This document shows, piece by piece, positions 17,392-25,716 of a DNA stretch of 64,000 nt. How positions within the stretch are numbered: position 1 is the first letter of the stretch; each line of letters opens with the position of its first letter. This stretch comes from JACDAE01 sp963717195. GTDB taxonomy: Bacteria; Chloroflexota; Ktedonobacteria; Ktedonobacterales; Ktedonobacteraceae. Under the pieces are notes generated by a model, which did no database searches, was not told the origin of the DNA, and worked only from the letters and a program-made list of their open reading frames with translations. The position numbers were made by a program, and so were the translations under genes. The stretch is taken from NCBI GenBank assembly GCA_963717195.1, contig CAVQVR010000013.1, positions 124,001-188,000 on the forward strand, in the 5' to 3' direction.

Positions 17392-17428
17392 ATCGGGCAA
17401 GTTTTCCCTGCTGGTGACTTTGCCCGAT
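17392..17428 (+). promoter_or_regulatory. Leader hairpin before coxG-like gene
   Basis: atcgggcaa (17392-17400) pairs with ttgcccgat (17420-17428), 19-nt loop, ending 29 nt before the start codon. Upstream, caggt/acctg/caggt segments (17361-17386) could form alternative pairings. There is no U-run after it, so an attenuator or protein-binding leader is more likely than a terminator. No known riboswitch class was recognised. Confidence 0.4.
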
Positions 17429-17457
17429 CACGTGGATCGAAATAGAAGGATAAAGTT

Positions 17458-17940
17458 ATGGAATTTTCAGGGACACAAACGATGGAAGCTTCACAGAAGG
17501 ATGTGTGGGCTTATCTTTATGATGTCAACAAAGTAGCGGAGTGCGCACCAGGATTTCAGAGCCTGGAGGTATTGGGCGAGGAGCACTGGAAGGCAGTTAT
17601 TGCTATCGGCGTCGGACCCGTCAAAGCGAAGTTCACGCTGGATGTCACGCGCGAGATGCAGGAACCAGATGTGATGATTGTAAAGGGACGTGGCAAAGCG
17701 CCAGGGAGTGCGGTAGAGTTGTCGGGCCATATGAACCTTACCACGATCGATGCTGAAAAGACACAGATGGATTGGAGCGCTCATGTGGTAGTGAGTGGAA
17801 CCATTGCTAGCGTGGGAGCACGCCTTCTTAGTGGAACCGCCGAAAAGCTAACCGGGCAGTTTTTTGACTGTTTGAAAGCAAAGTTACATGCATCCCAGGA
17901 AGCGTCTTCTACAGGCGTTAGCGAGGATAAGGCGGTGTAG
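17458..17940 (+). CDS. CoxG-like SRPBCC family protein
   Basis: 160 aa. The START/Bet v 1-like fold of the CoxG family (carbon monoxide dehydrogenase subunit G): begins MEFSGTQTMEAS, then VWAYLYDVNKVAECAPGF, GVGPVKAKFTLDV, and a C-terminal helix (ARLLSGTAEKLTGQFFDCLKAKL). In oxidase-type CO dehydrogenase clusters CoxG helps anchor or mature the enzyme, but no cox genes are in the window, so only the fold is assigned. A paralogue, also of CoxG type, is convergent at 18073-18507. Confidence 0.82.
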   Translation: MEFSGTQTMEASQKDVWAYLYDVNKVAECAPGFQSLEVLGEEHWKAVIAIGVGPVKAKFTLDVTREMQEPDVMIVKGRGKAPGSAVELSGHMNLTTIDAEKTQMDWSAHVVVSGTIASVGARLLSGTAEKLTGQFFDCLKAKLHASQEASSTGVSEDKAV

Positions 17941-18008
17941 ATGATGAGCTATGTCCCTCTGACCAGGTTTCACTCACGTATGATCTCCCAGGGAGCAGAG
18001 CAATAAAG

Positions 18009-18049
18009 CGCACTGTATTGTTTACGCGCTAGAAACACAATACAGTGCG
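18009..18049. terminator. Bidirectional hairpin between convergent SRPBCC genes
   Basis: A 13-bp perfect stem (cgcactgtattgt 18009-18021 with 18037-18049), 15-nt loop, lies between stops at 17940 and 18073. No long T-run follows on either side. Confidence 0.55.
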
Positions 18050-18072
18050 TATAGAGATAGGTTATCTAGCTG

Positions 18073-18507
18073 CTAACCTATCGTTTTATCCAGGTTTTTG
18101 AAGAATGTGCCGAGCATATTTTTTGCGGCTCCTTCCCCGATAGGATTATTGGCGAGAGCCGCAGCGCCTGAGAGTTCGGCGTTGGCATTATAAGAGAGCG
18201 TTGTCCCATCGGCTTCATCGGTGAGATTGATCTGGCTGATTGCATTGACTGATCCCCCACGACTGTTGCGTTGGACCTGGAGTTCCAGGTAATGAGGAGC
18301 CTGCTGATTGGCGATATTGATGACGATACTGTATGGTCCCTTCAAACCTGGTATAGGAAGTGCCAGGTTAGCCTGAATATGAGTGGTATCGAGATATTCA
18401 ATTGAGTTGCAGCCAGGAATACAAGCTTTAAGCACTTCAGGATTAAGAATCGAGTTAAATACCTGTGTGCTTGATGCCTTAAACTTATGTGTCCCACTGA
18501 GCTTCAT
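18073..18507 (-). CDS. CoxG-like SRPBCC family protein, paralogue
   Basis: 144 aa, same fold as the protein at 17458: MKLSGTHKFKASSTQVFNSILNPEVLKACIPGC, LPIPGLKGPYSIVINI, and a C-terminal helix GEGAAKNMLGTFFKNLDKTIG. The two share the CoxG pattern but differ widely, so the duplication is not recent. A ligand-binding or membrane-anchoring role is possible; no enzyme is next to it. Tail-to-tail layout with its paralogue is unusual for a duplication. Confidence 0.78.
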   Translation of the reverse strand: MKLSGTHKFKASSTQVFNSILNPEVLKACIPGCNSIEYLDTTHIQANLALPIPGLKGPYSIVINIANQQAPHYLELQVQRNSRGGSVNAISQINLTDEADGTTLSYNANAELSGAAALANNPIGEGAAKNMLGTFFKNLDKTIG

Positions 18508-18732
18508 TGTAGAAATCCTTCCTTGCAGAGCGAAATATGCTACCTGCTTGAGAGTACAGGCGTTATGCTTATGTTAATCGCTACGATCAGGACAACATTG
18601 TAACGGTTTTCAATCCTGCTTGCAAGTACGTTCGCTTTTCATTTCCGAATTTCCTATCGAGGAGAGCCATGCTAACCAGGGGATTTTGTCCTAGCCAAAT
18701 ATACTATTCCTGCTAGCCTTACATCATACTTG

Positions 18733-18741
18733 TGTTATACT
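18733..18741 (+). promoter_or_regulatory. Extended -10 promoter for the unknown gene at 18802
   Basis: TGTTATACT (TGnTATACT) lies 60 bp before the start codon; no clear -35. A start near 18748 gives a leader of about 54 nt. GGGGAATA precedes the ATG. Confidence 0.45.
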
Positions 18742-18801
18742 GCGTCTGTGTATTTCAAAATGTATCGTTTGTCTACAAAAAACACGTGACGGGGAATAGC
18801 A

Positions 18802-19836
18802 ATGACTTTACGTGAAGAACGTAACGAACAAAATAAACAGGCATGGCGTGCTCACTTAGAGCAAGAGCGACTTGACCTTTCGCTTTCTGTAGAGGAGACA
18901 CTTATAGACGATGGTGCGCTTGCTCAACACTGGCAGGACGAGCTTGATGAACAGGATGATTCTCAACCTGCTACAGGTGGAACCGGGATTGTCCCACCGC
19001 GTTTAAGCTTACAATCTGTCATGCTACCAGCCGTACAGCCTGAACGCTTTATTATAGCGACAACCGATCCACATCAGATAGCCTCTTCTCATGTCGAAGA
19101 GGAGGCGGAACAGAAATCGTCAGGAATGCTGGCCCGGTTGGCCCGGCGTTTCACTTCATCCTTTGCTGCTGTGAAGCCAGAGGTACCTCAACAACAGGCA
19201 GCGGTTTCACCCTCGGAAAAGTCATTTCCGCAGGATATGGAAGCATATCGATCAACGCCTGCTAGCGGGCAATTTCCTGCACCTACCGACTCTTTCGATG
19301 CACCTCTAGTACAAGTGATTGATACCACTTCATCCTTTGCTCCAAGCGTGGAGATGCCTCCTTCACAACCACAACACAAAAAACGTCGCTCGTTGAAGCG
19401 AAACGGGAAAGTACGCCTGGAGACAACTGAGCAGCCTGCACTATCAAAGGCGTCGCTGTTTCCGAGAGTGGAAGACCAGGAGACAGGTGAAGAGCTGCTG
19501 GCTGCTGATGTGAGAGATGCGCTGAGCCGCCATCAGGCACCTTCTACTATTCCAGAACAGAGTAATAGTACTACTGGCAATGCGTTGAGTACAGCCATAC
19601 AAAGATCCATCTCTGGTTCTGGTGCTTTTAAGAGTGAACAAGGTGAGGTCATGGTTGCCAATTCGTACATCACAGCCGCCAGTGTTGTCCTGGTGACGTT
19701 GACAACTAACCCCGGCCCGGTCGTGGTGCAATACATCTCTTTACAGCCCGAGGTTGGATTTACGGTTCACTTGACGGCACCTGTAGCGACGCATACAACA
19801 TTTAACTATGTTATAGTGCAGGCAGATACGTTTTAA
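18802..19836 (+). CDS. Unknown protein: disordered charged region plus C-terminal beta domain
   Basis: 344 aa, family not recognised. No signal peptide or membrane helix is seen. Residues 1-60 are helical and charged (EERNEQNKQAWRAHLEQERL). Residues 60-280 are low-complexity, rich in Ser, Pro, Gln and Glu, with two basic patches (LARLARRF, KKRRSLKRN). The last about 60 residues (VMVANSYITAASVVLVTLT..., VVVQYISLQPEVGFTVHLTAPV) look like a compact beta-sandwich of the sort found at the ends of surface or phage-tail-like proteins in Chloroflexota and Actinobacteria; this is pattern memory, not a match. Codon use resembles neighbours. It may be a scaffold or adhesin; no function is claimed. Confidence 0.65.
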   Translation: MTLREERNEQNKQAWRAHLEQERLDLSLSVEETLIDDGALAQHWQDELDEQDDSQPATGGTGIVPPRLSLQSVMLPAVQPERFIIATTDPHQIASSHVEEEAEQKSSGMLARLARRFTSSFAAVKPEVPQQQAAVSPSEKSFPQDMEAYRSTPASGQFPAPTDSFDAPLVQVIDTTSSFAPSVEMPPSQPQHKKRRSLKRNGKVRLETTEQPALSKASLFPRVEDQETGEELLAADVRDALSRHQAPSTIPEQSNSTTGNALSTAIQRSISGSGAFKSEQGEVMVANSYITAASVVLVTLTTNPGPVVVQYISLQPEVGFTVHLTAPVATHTTFNYVIVQADTF

Positions 19837-19862
19837 GCGAAAGCGAAAGTGAGGGTGTGCAA

Positions 19863-22775
19863 TTAATGCAAACCTTCGCTTTCTACTAGCGGCAAGGTAA
19901 AAATAAAACGGCTTCCTTCGCCTATAATACCACTACTTTCGACACGAATAGTGCCATTATGCAGGCGCAAAAATTCCGCGACAATGTAGAGGCCCAGTCC
20001 AACTCCTCGCGTCTGTCCGTCAGCGATATTCGGAGCGCGATAGAAGCGTTCAAAGAGGCGCGATTGTGCATCTTTGGGGATGCCGATACCCTGATCCTGT
20101 ACGCTTACCTCTGCCATTGTTTTGCCTTCTCCAGTGATGATTTGCGTCAACGAGACTGTGATAGATCCTTCAGGCGGACTATATTTTAGTGCGTTTTGCA
20201 GCAGATTGGCAAAAATCTGGAGCAGGCGTGCTCTATCACCACTAACCATGTAAGGATGTTCAGTCGGTTCAATAGTATAACTGATCGAATGCAGTATCGA
20301 AGTTGCACTATTGTTACTTATTGATTCCTCGACAATCTCTTCCAGGTCAACTTCTTCCTTTGTAAGCGTAATCTGTCCACGATTGAGGCGCGTGACTTCT
20401 AAAAAGGTGTTGACGATATTGGTCAGTTGGCGCGTCTGTGTCTCAACGCTATTGATACTCTCATAGAACTTATTGGTCGTCTCCTGATCCTGATTGGGGT
20501 GGCGTTGCAAGAGGCGTGCCATCATCTGGCTATGAGCGAGGATAACGGTCAATGGCGTGCGAAATTCGTGTGCGGTAATAGCCAGAAATTCGTCTTTAAG
20601 CTCGTTAGATTCGCGCATTGTGGCTTCGTTTGTACGCGCGATCTCAGCCTCGTGTTGCCAGCGTGTCTGTTCGATAGCTAAACCGGCGAAGTGGGCAATG
20701 CCTTCAACCACGGCGATGTCCCAGACATTAAAGGTGCTTTTGGGAGAGCCGGAAAGGGTCAGAGGTTGGCTCTTTGTATACCTGGGAGAGCGATCAAGCA
20801 TCATCACGCCAAACAGGTGATTGTTATGGATGATAGGGGCCGCAAGAATCATCGTATCTTTGAAGTGGTTTGGCTCTTCCGGGCTTTGCTCTTCATTCAC
20901 CAGTGTTGCGTGACCGGCCAGAAGCTGGCTGCGAAAGCTCGTGCAGGCATCTGGTTCAGGCTCCAGCCAGTGCTTTTGTTCATTCAACCACTGTATTTCG
21001 TCTTCAACTGCAAAACCAAGCGATAACAGCGGAGTAAAGCTATGCAATTCCTGATCGTAGGTTTGCACAACTCCTCGTTCGCAATTCAGGGCTTTGAGCG
21101 ACATGGCCAGTACACGTTGTAGGATCTCTTTGATATCGTCTGCATCGGAGACAACTTCTGCCGCATGCAACAGGGCTTCTAGGACGTTGCGAATGCGTCC
21201 TTCAACGCGAGCCTGTTCTGTGATATCACGGAATGCACAGACAATGCCCATCTGTTGCGCCTCATCATCGAAGAGTGGGACGCTGTTGATCTCAACGATG
21301 CGCTCAGAATTATCTGTTGTCCGGTAACTCATAACGCGCTCGTTGCGAATAGCGGTGCTGTTAAGCGCACGTGTAAGGGGAAAATCTTCAAAGGAGAGTA
21401 ATCGTCCATCTAAGGTATAGAACGGTTGATGCTGAAAGATGGTCTGCAAGGATTCGTTACGATTTCCGGGCAGGCCTAGAAAATGGGTAACCGTACTGTT
21501 GTTGACAATAACCTGACCATCCATGGCAAGAACGATGATGCCTTCGTTCATTGCATTGAGAACGGCATCCAGCGTATTTGCACGTTCAGTTGACAGAGTA
21601 GCTGTATGGCGAACTTTGTCCAGCATCTGGTCCTTCTCGATGGCTAATGCGCATTGAGTGGCAATATCCATTGCGAATGCATAGTGCCTCTGTAACGGAT
21701 GGTGCATCGTGAGAGGATAATTAACGAAAGCAAAACCAGCGCAACGTGTCTGTTGAACATCATTCGTATCTTGCTCCTTCCTCCTCCTAGAGTCCTGTGT
21801 ACCAATCATCAGTGGGACGATCAGTACATGCTCCAATCCGATCTGTTCATACCAGAGACGTTCTTTGCTCTCCGTCAATTCTTGCGTCACAAAGGCGCTA
21901 TTTCCACTCAGCGCGGCAGCATGGCAATGAGGAAGGTCGTGTAATGGAATGGGCAACTTGTGCCTGGCAAGCTGAGGATGTAGTCCGTTCGCATAAGCAA
22001 GGGTAATCATATCGTTATCAAGGAGAGCAATGGCAGCTCCTGAGGCTTCTGCTCCACTGATAAGATAACGGACTGCTAGCTCTAGAACCGTCGAAAGGGG
22101 TTTCCCCGCATTCACACTTGTTGCTACCTGGTAGGTGGATTGCGCCCGTTCGATCAGACGTTCCGCGCGATTGCGTTCTTTCTGTGCTACCTGGTAGAGT
22201 TGTGCATTATCGATGGCAACGGCAGCCTGTTGACCGATGGCACGCACAAACTGCTGCTGCTCTGGCGAAAATATGCTGCTCTGACCAGGATTATCCAGCG
22301 ACATCATACCAACCGGGCGTCCTTCACGAATCAGAGCAACCAGCAGAACAGAGCGTATTCGGAACTTCTCTGTGACGGCCTGAATAGAGGGACCCGCTTC
22401 CAGGGCAAGATCCTCAAGAGCCAGCATGCCGTTATTTTGAAACAGGCGATGAACCAGGGGATCATTGAATGGAAGAGAGCTCCTGTGCCAGAGCTTATCG
22501 GCTATGCGTGTATCTCTCTCGTGCAGGTGTGTTGAAGCAAAGTGATAGGCAGAAGGAAGAAAAATATCGCGCGATGTATCTAATAGCCAGACAGCGCAAC
22601 GTCCAACTTCACACACTTCAGTCGTACGTCTTACCAATACCTGTAAAATATGGGTGGGATCAAGTGAGGATGCCAGTAATGCTGAAAATTCGCGCAACAG
22701 TTCGCTTTCACGCAGTGCTTTGAGCAGTTGCTGGTGTTTTTGATTGCTGGTAGAGAAAGGACTTTTACCAGGCAT
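19863..22775 (-). CDS. Cytoplasmic histidine kinase: GAF-GAF-PAS-GAF-HisKA-HATPase
   Basis: 970 aa from ATG 22775, chosen because GGAAGAGG lies 8 nt before it; a TTG 42 bp upstream is less likely. GAF1 (about 30-185), GAF2 (about 205-375), PAS (about 390-515; ending in the PAC-like FRDITEQARVEGR), GAF3 (about 530-690), HisKA with His736 in TAHEFRTPL, and HATPase with N box NLLQNALKYS and G boxes DQGIGIPK and GVGLGLYI. No membrane helix, so it senses internal signals. No response regulator is adjacent, so its partner is unknown. The region 22776-23020 upstream holds its promoter region and shows no other gene. Confidence 0.9.
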   Translation of the reverse strand: MPGKSPFSTSNQKHQQLLKALRESELLREFSALLASSLDPTHILQVLVRRTTEVCEVGRCAVWLLDTSRDIFLPSAYHFASTHLHERDTRIADKLWHRSSLPFNDPLVHRLFQNNGMLALEDLALEAGPSIQAVTEKFRIRSVLLVALIREGRPVGMMSLDNPGQSSIFSPEQQQFVRAIGQQAAVAIDNAQLYQVAQKERNRAERLIERAQSTYQVATSVNAGKPLSTVLELAVRYLISGAEASGAAIALLDNDMITLAYANGLHPQLARHKLPIPLHDLPHCHAAALSGNSAFVTQELTESKERLWYEQIGLEHVLIVPLMIGTQDSRRRKEQDTNDVQQTRCAGFAFVNYPLTMHHPLQRHYAFAMDIATQCALAIEKDQMLDKVRHTATLSTERANTLDAVLNAMNEGIIVLAMDGQVIVNNSTVTHFLGLPGNRNESLQTIFQHQPFYTLDGRLLSFEDFPLTRALNSTAIRNERVMSYRTTDNSERIVEINSVPLFDDEAQQMGIVCAFRDITEQARVEGRIRNVLEALLHAAEVVSDADDIKEILQRVLAMSLKALNCERGVVQTYDQELHSFTPLLSLGFAVEDEIQWLNEQKHWLEPEPDACTSFRSQLLAGHATLVNEEQSPEEPNHFKDTMILAAPIIHNNHLFGVMMLDRSPRYTKSQPLTLSGSPKSTFNVWDIAVVEGIAHFAGLAIEQTRWQHEAEIARTNEATMRESNELKDEFLAITAHEFRTPLTVILAHSQMMARLLQRHPNQDQETTNKFYESINSVETQTRQLTNIVNTFLEVTRLNRGQITLTKEEVDLEEIVEESISNNSATSILHSISYTIEPTEHPYMVSGDRARLLQIFANLLQNALKYSPPEGSITVSLTQIITGEGKTMAEVSVQDQGIGIPKDAQSRLFERFYRAPNIADGQTRGVGLGLYIVAEFLRLHNGTIRVESSGIIGEGSRFIFTLPLVESEGLH

Positions 22776-23020
22776 ATGCGCGACCTCTTCCGGAAATTCT
22801 GTCCGATAGAAAGGCAAACGGGTCAGGATACATTTTTAATACGGTTGTTTCAAAGTGATAATGGGGTGTTTTTATCTAGTCGCTTCAAAGTTTAACAGAT
22901 CAATAGTGTCACGTCAAGGATTCTACTATTCTCTATTGGTGCATTTTTTTGATACCTGATAACGAATTGTCTCGTATTACCGTACTATTCTGGAGGAGTG
23001 GTAGGAGCTTCTTTTAGGGG

Positions 23021-23058
23021 AAAAAGGGTAGGAGCACACGCAAGTTAACGCTCCTACC
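23021..23058 (-). terminator. Rho-independent terminator after the YihY gene
   Basis: On the minus strand a 9-bp stem (ggtaggagc/gctcctacc; plus-strand arms 23027-23035 and 23050-23058) is followed by TTTTT (plus-strand 23021-23025), 18 bp after the stop at 23076. A third ggtaggagc copy lies at 23000-23008. Confidence 0.7.
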
Positions 23059-23075
23059 TTCGTTTAAGAGCCTGA

Positions 23076-24335
23076 TTACTTTTTGTGTTGGCGCAATTGT
23101 AGCATCTGGAACAGGAAGGCAAGAGCTGTTCCTGCTACAGCACTCAGTACTGTCGTCAGTTTGCCGGAACCCTGTGCCTGTTTCTTTCTTTCCTTTGCAG
23201 CATCGCGGGCATCATCATTGCTGCGAGCGGCGGAAGCGATCTGGTGCTGAATATGCTTGTTTCTCGTTTGTACTTTTTCCTCTTGCTGAAGTTCATCCGA
23301 AACATGTGCTTTATCAGCCGAATCAGTTGGTTTAGTATTGGTATGCGCATCTGACTCTGCTGCTGGAATATCGCGGTTGAGTTTACCACCCATCGTACTG
23401 ACAAAGGTGACCAGATCATTTGGTAGAGGCTGAACGTTTTCTGAGAAGTAAGCATTGACCTCGGCACCCAACAGTAGAATAACCGCAAAGTAGTAGAAGA
23501 AAATGAGTAGAATGATTATGAGGCCAATCTGACCTGCATAGCCACGTAGAAAGAATTTGGTATAAAATGGGAAGGCCAACAGGAATATTTCAAGCAGAGC
23601 GGCTGCTGCTATTGCACCCTTCCAGCTATTACGCCAGCTTATCTTCTGGTTAGGCACTACGAAGTAGATCGCCTCAAACAGAATGAATGCAACCAACAGA
23701 CCAACTAATGCAAGGACAATGTCAGCTAGAATTATCCCCCCTACACCGCTTGTAATGGTGCCGAGAATGGGAACACTTTTCACTGTCGGATTCTTGAGCA
23801 AGTTTGAGAAAACTGAAGGGATGATAGAAACCGTAACCATAATCGGAATCAAGATGACGAACAGTAACAGCATACCTATTGCGACGAGGTTCTGGCGAAT
23901 GATCGTTCGTGGTCGCACACGATAAAGCAGATCTAGAATTCCCTCTAGAGTTACGAATAGTCGTGAGCCGCCGAAGACAGCGGTAAGAATCGCAATGATC
24001 ACCAGGATACCGCCATCTTTTTTAAGCTGACTGTCTGCCAGGGTCACGAGATTTCCTAAGCCAGCTATCTTACCTGCCTGAGTAATAATATTATGTTCTA
24101 AAATTGGATTGCCATTTAGAATCAGGCCAGTAATACCAAGAATGGCAATAGCGATAGGAAATATCGCTAGCATCAAGTTATAGGCCATAATGCCAGCAAA
24201 GTTCATGACCCAGTCATTGTTAAATTTGTTGATAAACTTCTGGATCGGTTTGGTATCCTTCTGTACGTCTTTGATCAATTCTGCCTTTGAATTGGACGAA
24301 GACCCGACGTTTTTCTTTTGTGCAGCGGCTGCCAT
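23076..24335 (-). CDS. YihY/BrkB-family membrane protein
   Basis: 419 aa. An N-terminal hydrophilic segment (1-40), then about six membrane helices between 45 and 305, with the family's early FNNDWVMNFAGIMAYNLMLAIFPIAIAIL stretch and the GGSRLFVTLEGILDLLYRVR loop. The C-terminal 110 residues are charged and disordered with a last short hydrophobic stretch (LTTVLSAVAGTALAFLFQML), longer than usual for the family. YihY proteins were once called ribonuclease BN; the function is unsettled. ATG 24335 is preceded by AGGAGAA. Confidence 0.85.
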   Translation of the reverse strand: MAAAAQKKNVGSSSNSKAELIKDVQKDTKPIQKFINKFNNDWVMNFAGIMAYNLMLAIFPIAIAILGITGLILNGNPILEHNIITQAGKIAGLGNLVTLADSQLKKDGGILVIIAILTAVFGGSRLFVTLEGILDLLYRVRPRTIIRQNLVAIGMLLLFVILIPIMVTVSIIPSVFSNLLKNPTVKSVPILGTITSGVGGIILADIVLALVGLLVAFILFEAIYFVVPNQKISWRNSWKGAIAAAALLEIFLLAFPFYTKFFLRGYAGQIGLIIILLIFFYYFAVILLLGAEVNAYFSENVQPLPNDLVTFVSTMGGKLNRDIPAAESDAHTNTKPTDSADKAHVSDELQQEEKVQTRNKHIQHQIASAARSNDDARDAAKERKKQAQGSGKLTTVLSAVAGTALAFLFQMLQLRQHKK

Positions 24336-24583
24336 AAATGCGTTCTCCTTCCAGGAGCTTTCTATCTTCCATCTTACAACTCATCTTCTGCTTCTTCAAT
24401 AGAAAAGGGCAATGGTATAAATCATAAAGTCCTGTATATGTGTCACGGGTCAAGAAGATGTTCCGTTTCATGGAAAATCTTGTTATCATCCTTCTTTTCA
24501 GGATAGGTGATTGTGTACCAACAGAGAATGGCGTATATTAATGCTATACATTCCTTGATTAACCTGGCTGGAAGAAAAAATTG

Positions 24584-24871
24584 ATGAGCGCACGACCTCC
24601 GAAATCATTTGTTGGCTTATTATGGGATATTGTGCGTGTGAGTGCGCGTACAATCTGGCATAGCAATGGCAATCCCGCGCGTACGGTGATCCAACGTCAG
24701 CAGGCCTTAGGGGTGCTAGGGTTGCCGCCGACAGCGACGCCTCAGCAGATCAAACGTCGCTACCGCTCACTTGCCAAACGCTATCATCCTGATCGTGGAG
24801 GTGATCAGCGGCAGATGCAGCGCATTATTGCCGCTTACGAACTCCTGATGAAAGATCAGACCGTAAGGTAG
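24584..24871 (+). CDS. Small J-domain (DnaJ-like) protein
   Basis: 95 aa from ATG 24584 (TTG 24581 is adjacent). Residues about 38-95 form a J domain: LGVLGLPPTATPQQIKRRYRSLAKRY, then the diagnostic HPD at RYHPDRGG. It has only the J domain, with no Gly/Phe linker or zinc domain, so it may recruit DnaK to a specific client. The N-terminal 35 residues have a mildly hydrophobic segment (FVGLLWDIVRVSA). The stop codon overlaps the start of a dispersed repeat. GGAAGAA precedes the start. Confidence 0.85.
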   Translation: MSARPPKSFVGLLWDIVRVSARTIWHSNGNPARTVIQRQQALGVLGLPPTATPQQIKRRYRSLAKRYHPDRGGDQRQMQRIIAAYELLMKDQTVR

Positions 24872-24921
24872 GGGCGCGATTGATCGCGCCTGTGTTCCAC
24901 CAGGAGATTGATCGTGCCTGT
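24868..24921. repeat. Dispersed gtaggggc repeat, copy between convergent genes
   Basis: gtaggggcgcgattgatcgc begins the element, followed by a second gattgatcgtgcctgtg unit about 30 bp on. It is the same family as 11496-11615 and 63591-63640. Inside each unit gcgcgat/atcgcgc can fold. It may serve as the terminator of both flanking genes. Confidence 0.65.
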
Positions 24922-24922
24922 G

Positions 24923-25675
24923 CTACATGAGGCGAGCACCACAGTTGTTGCAGAAGCTCTTGCCAGGACGTACACGTGCTCCACACTGGTCGCAGAAAAG
25001 TGCGGCTGGCTGTCCAGCAGGCAGGTTTTGCCTGGCTGGAGGTGGCGCAACTGGTGGCAGATGCACGGGTGGTGGTTGTGGCATCGGTGGCGTATTGTTC
25101 TGTCTCGGCTGATATGGCTGAGCCGGTAGAGACTGCACTGGTTGATTTGGAGCAGAGGGTGGCGGATCTTGCGTTGGCTGTGAGCCACTGCCGGGTTCTT
25201 TCGTTGACTGGATCGTGTCGTTGATCGTTTTCGCCGCTTTTACCGCGAAGCCGCCAAGTGTGCTGGCGAGTTTCAATCCCTTTGCGATATCGTCCATATC
25301 CTGCTTCATACGATGCGTAGGTGGTAGCAATGTGGAATTGGAGACTTTCGTGAAAAAGTTTTTGCCGATCTGTACGCCATCGCCATTCCCGGAGAGCTGC
25401 CCTTGCTCGTGTGTCCCATCGTCGAAATTGAGCCAGAGCGCAGTTTCTTGCTGAGTATAATTCCCCTCACGTCGAACTTCTGGAGCTGCTGTTGAGACCT
25501 GCTGACCACTGATCAGCGATTGTGCCGCGTTTGAAACACGGCTATGTTCTTGCGTAATCAGTGAGAAACGTCCGTTTGATTGGAGTATGAGCCGATCAAT
25601 GCGGGACGTGAAGTAATCGAGTCCTATACCAGAACGGTGCTGGCATTCATATTGTCCTGTAATTGGTTTCATCAT
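24923..25675 (-). CDS. Unknown protein with C-terminal double-cysteine zinc ribbon
   Basis: 250 aa from the first of two adjacent ATGs at 25675, with GAGGG 12 nt upstream; a longer start at 25708 is possible. Residues 1-110 look like a small beta domain (YECQHRSGIGLDYFTSRIDRLILQSNGRFSL), then helices (about 115-160), a Pro/Gln-rich linker (about 165-220), and a zinc ribbon FCDQCGARVRPGKSFCNNCG at the end. Such ribbons at termini usually mediate protein contacts. Function unknown. It is followed upstream by the XRE/TPR regulator, 41 bp away and on the same strand, possibly cotranscribed. Confidence 0.75.
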   Translation of the reverse strand: MMKPITGQYECQHRSGIGLDYFTSRIDRLILQSNGRFSLITQEHSRVSNAAQSLISGQQVSTAAPEVRREGNYTQQETALWLNFDDGTHEQGQLSGNGDGVQIGKNFFTKVSNSTLLPPTHRMKQDMDDIAKGLKLASTLGGFAVKAAKTINDTIQSTKEPGSGSQPTQDPPPSAPNQPVQSLPAQPYQPRQNNTPPMPQPPPVHLPPVAPPPARQNLPAGQPAALFCDQCGARVRPGKSFCNNCGARLM

Positions 25676-25716
25676 AATGCGATATATCCCTCTAACTATT
25701 CTAACCAATAGAACAA

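Noticed and set aside
17340..17457. Molybdenum cofactor riboswitch before the coxG-like gene
   Set aside because: The leader folds, but its sequence could not be matched to that class by eye; only hairpins are claimed.
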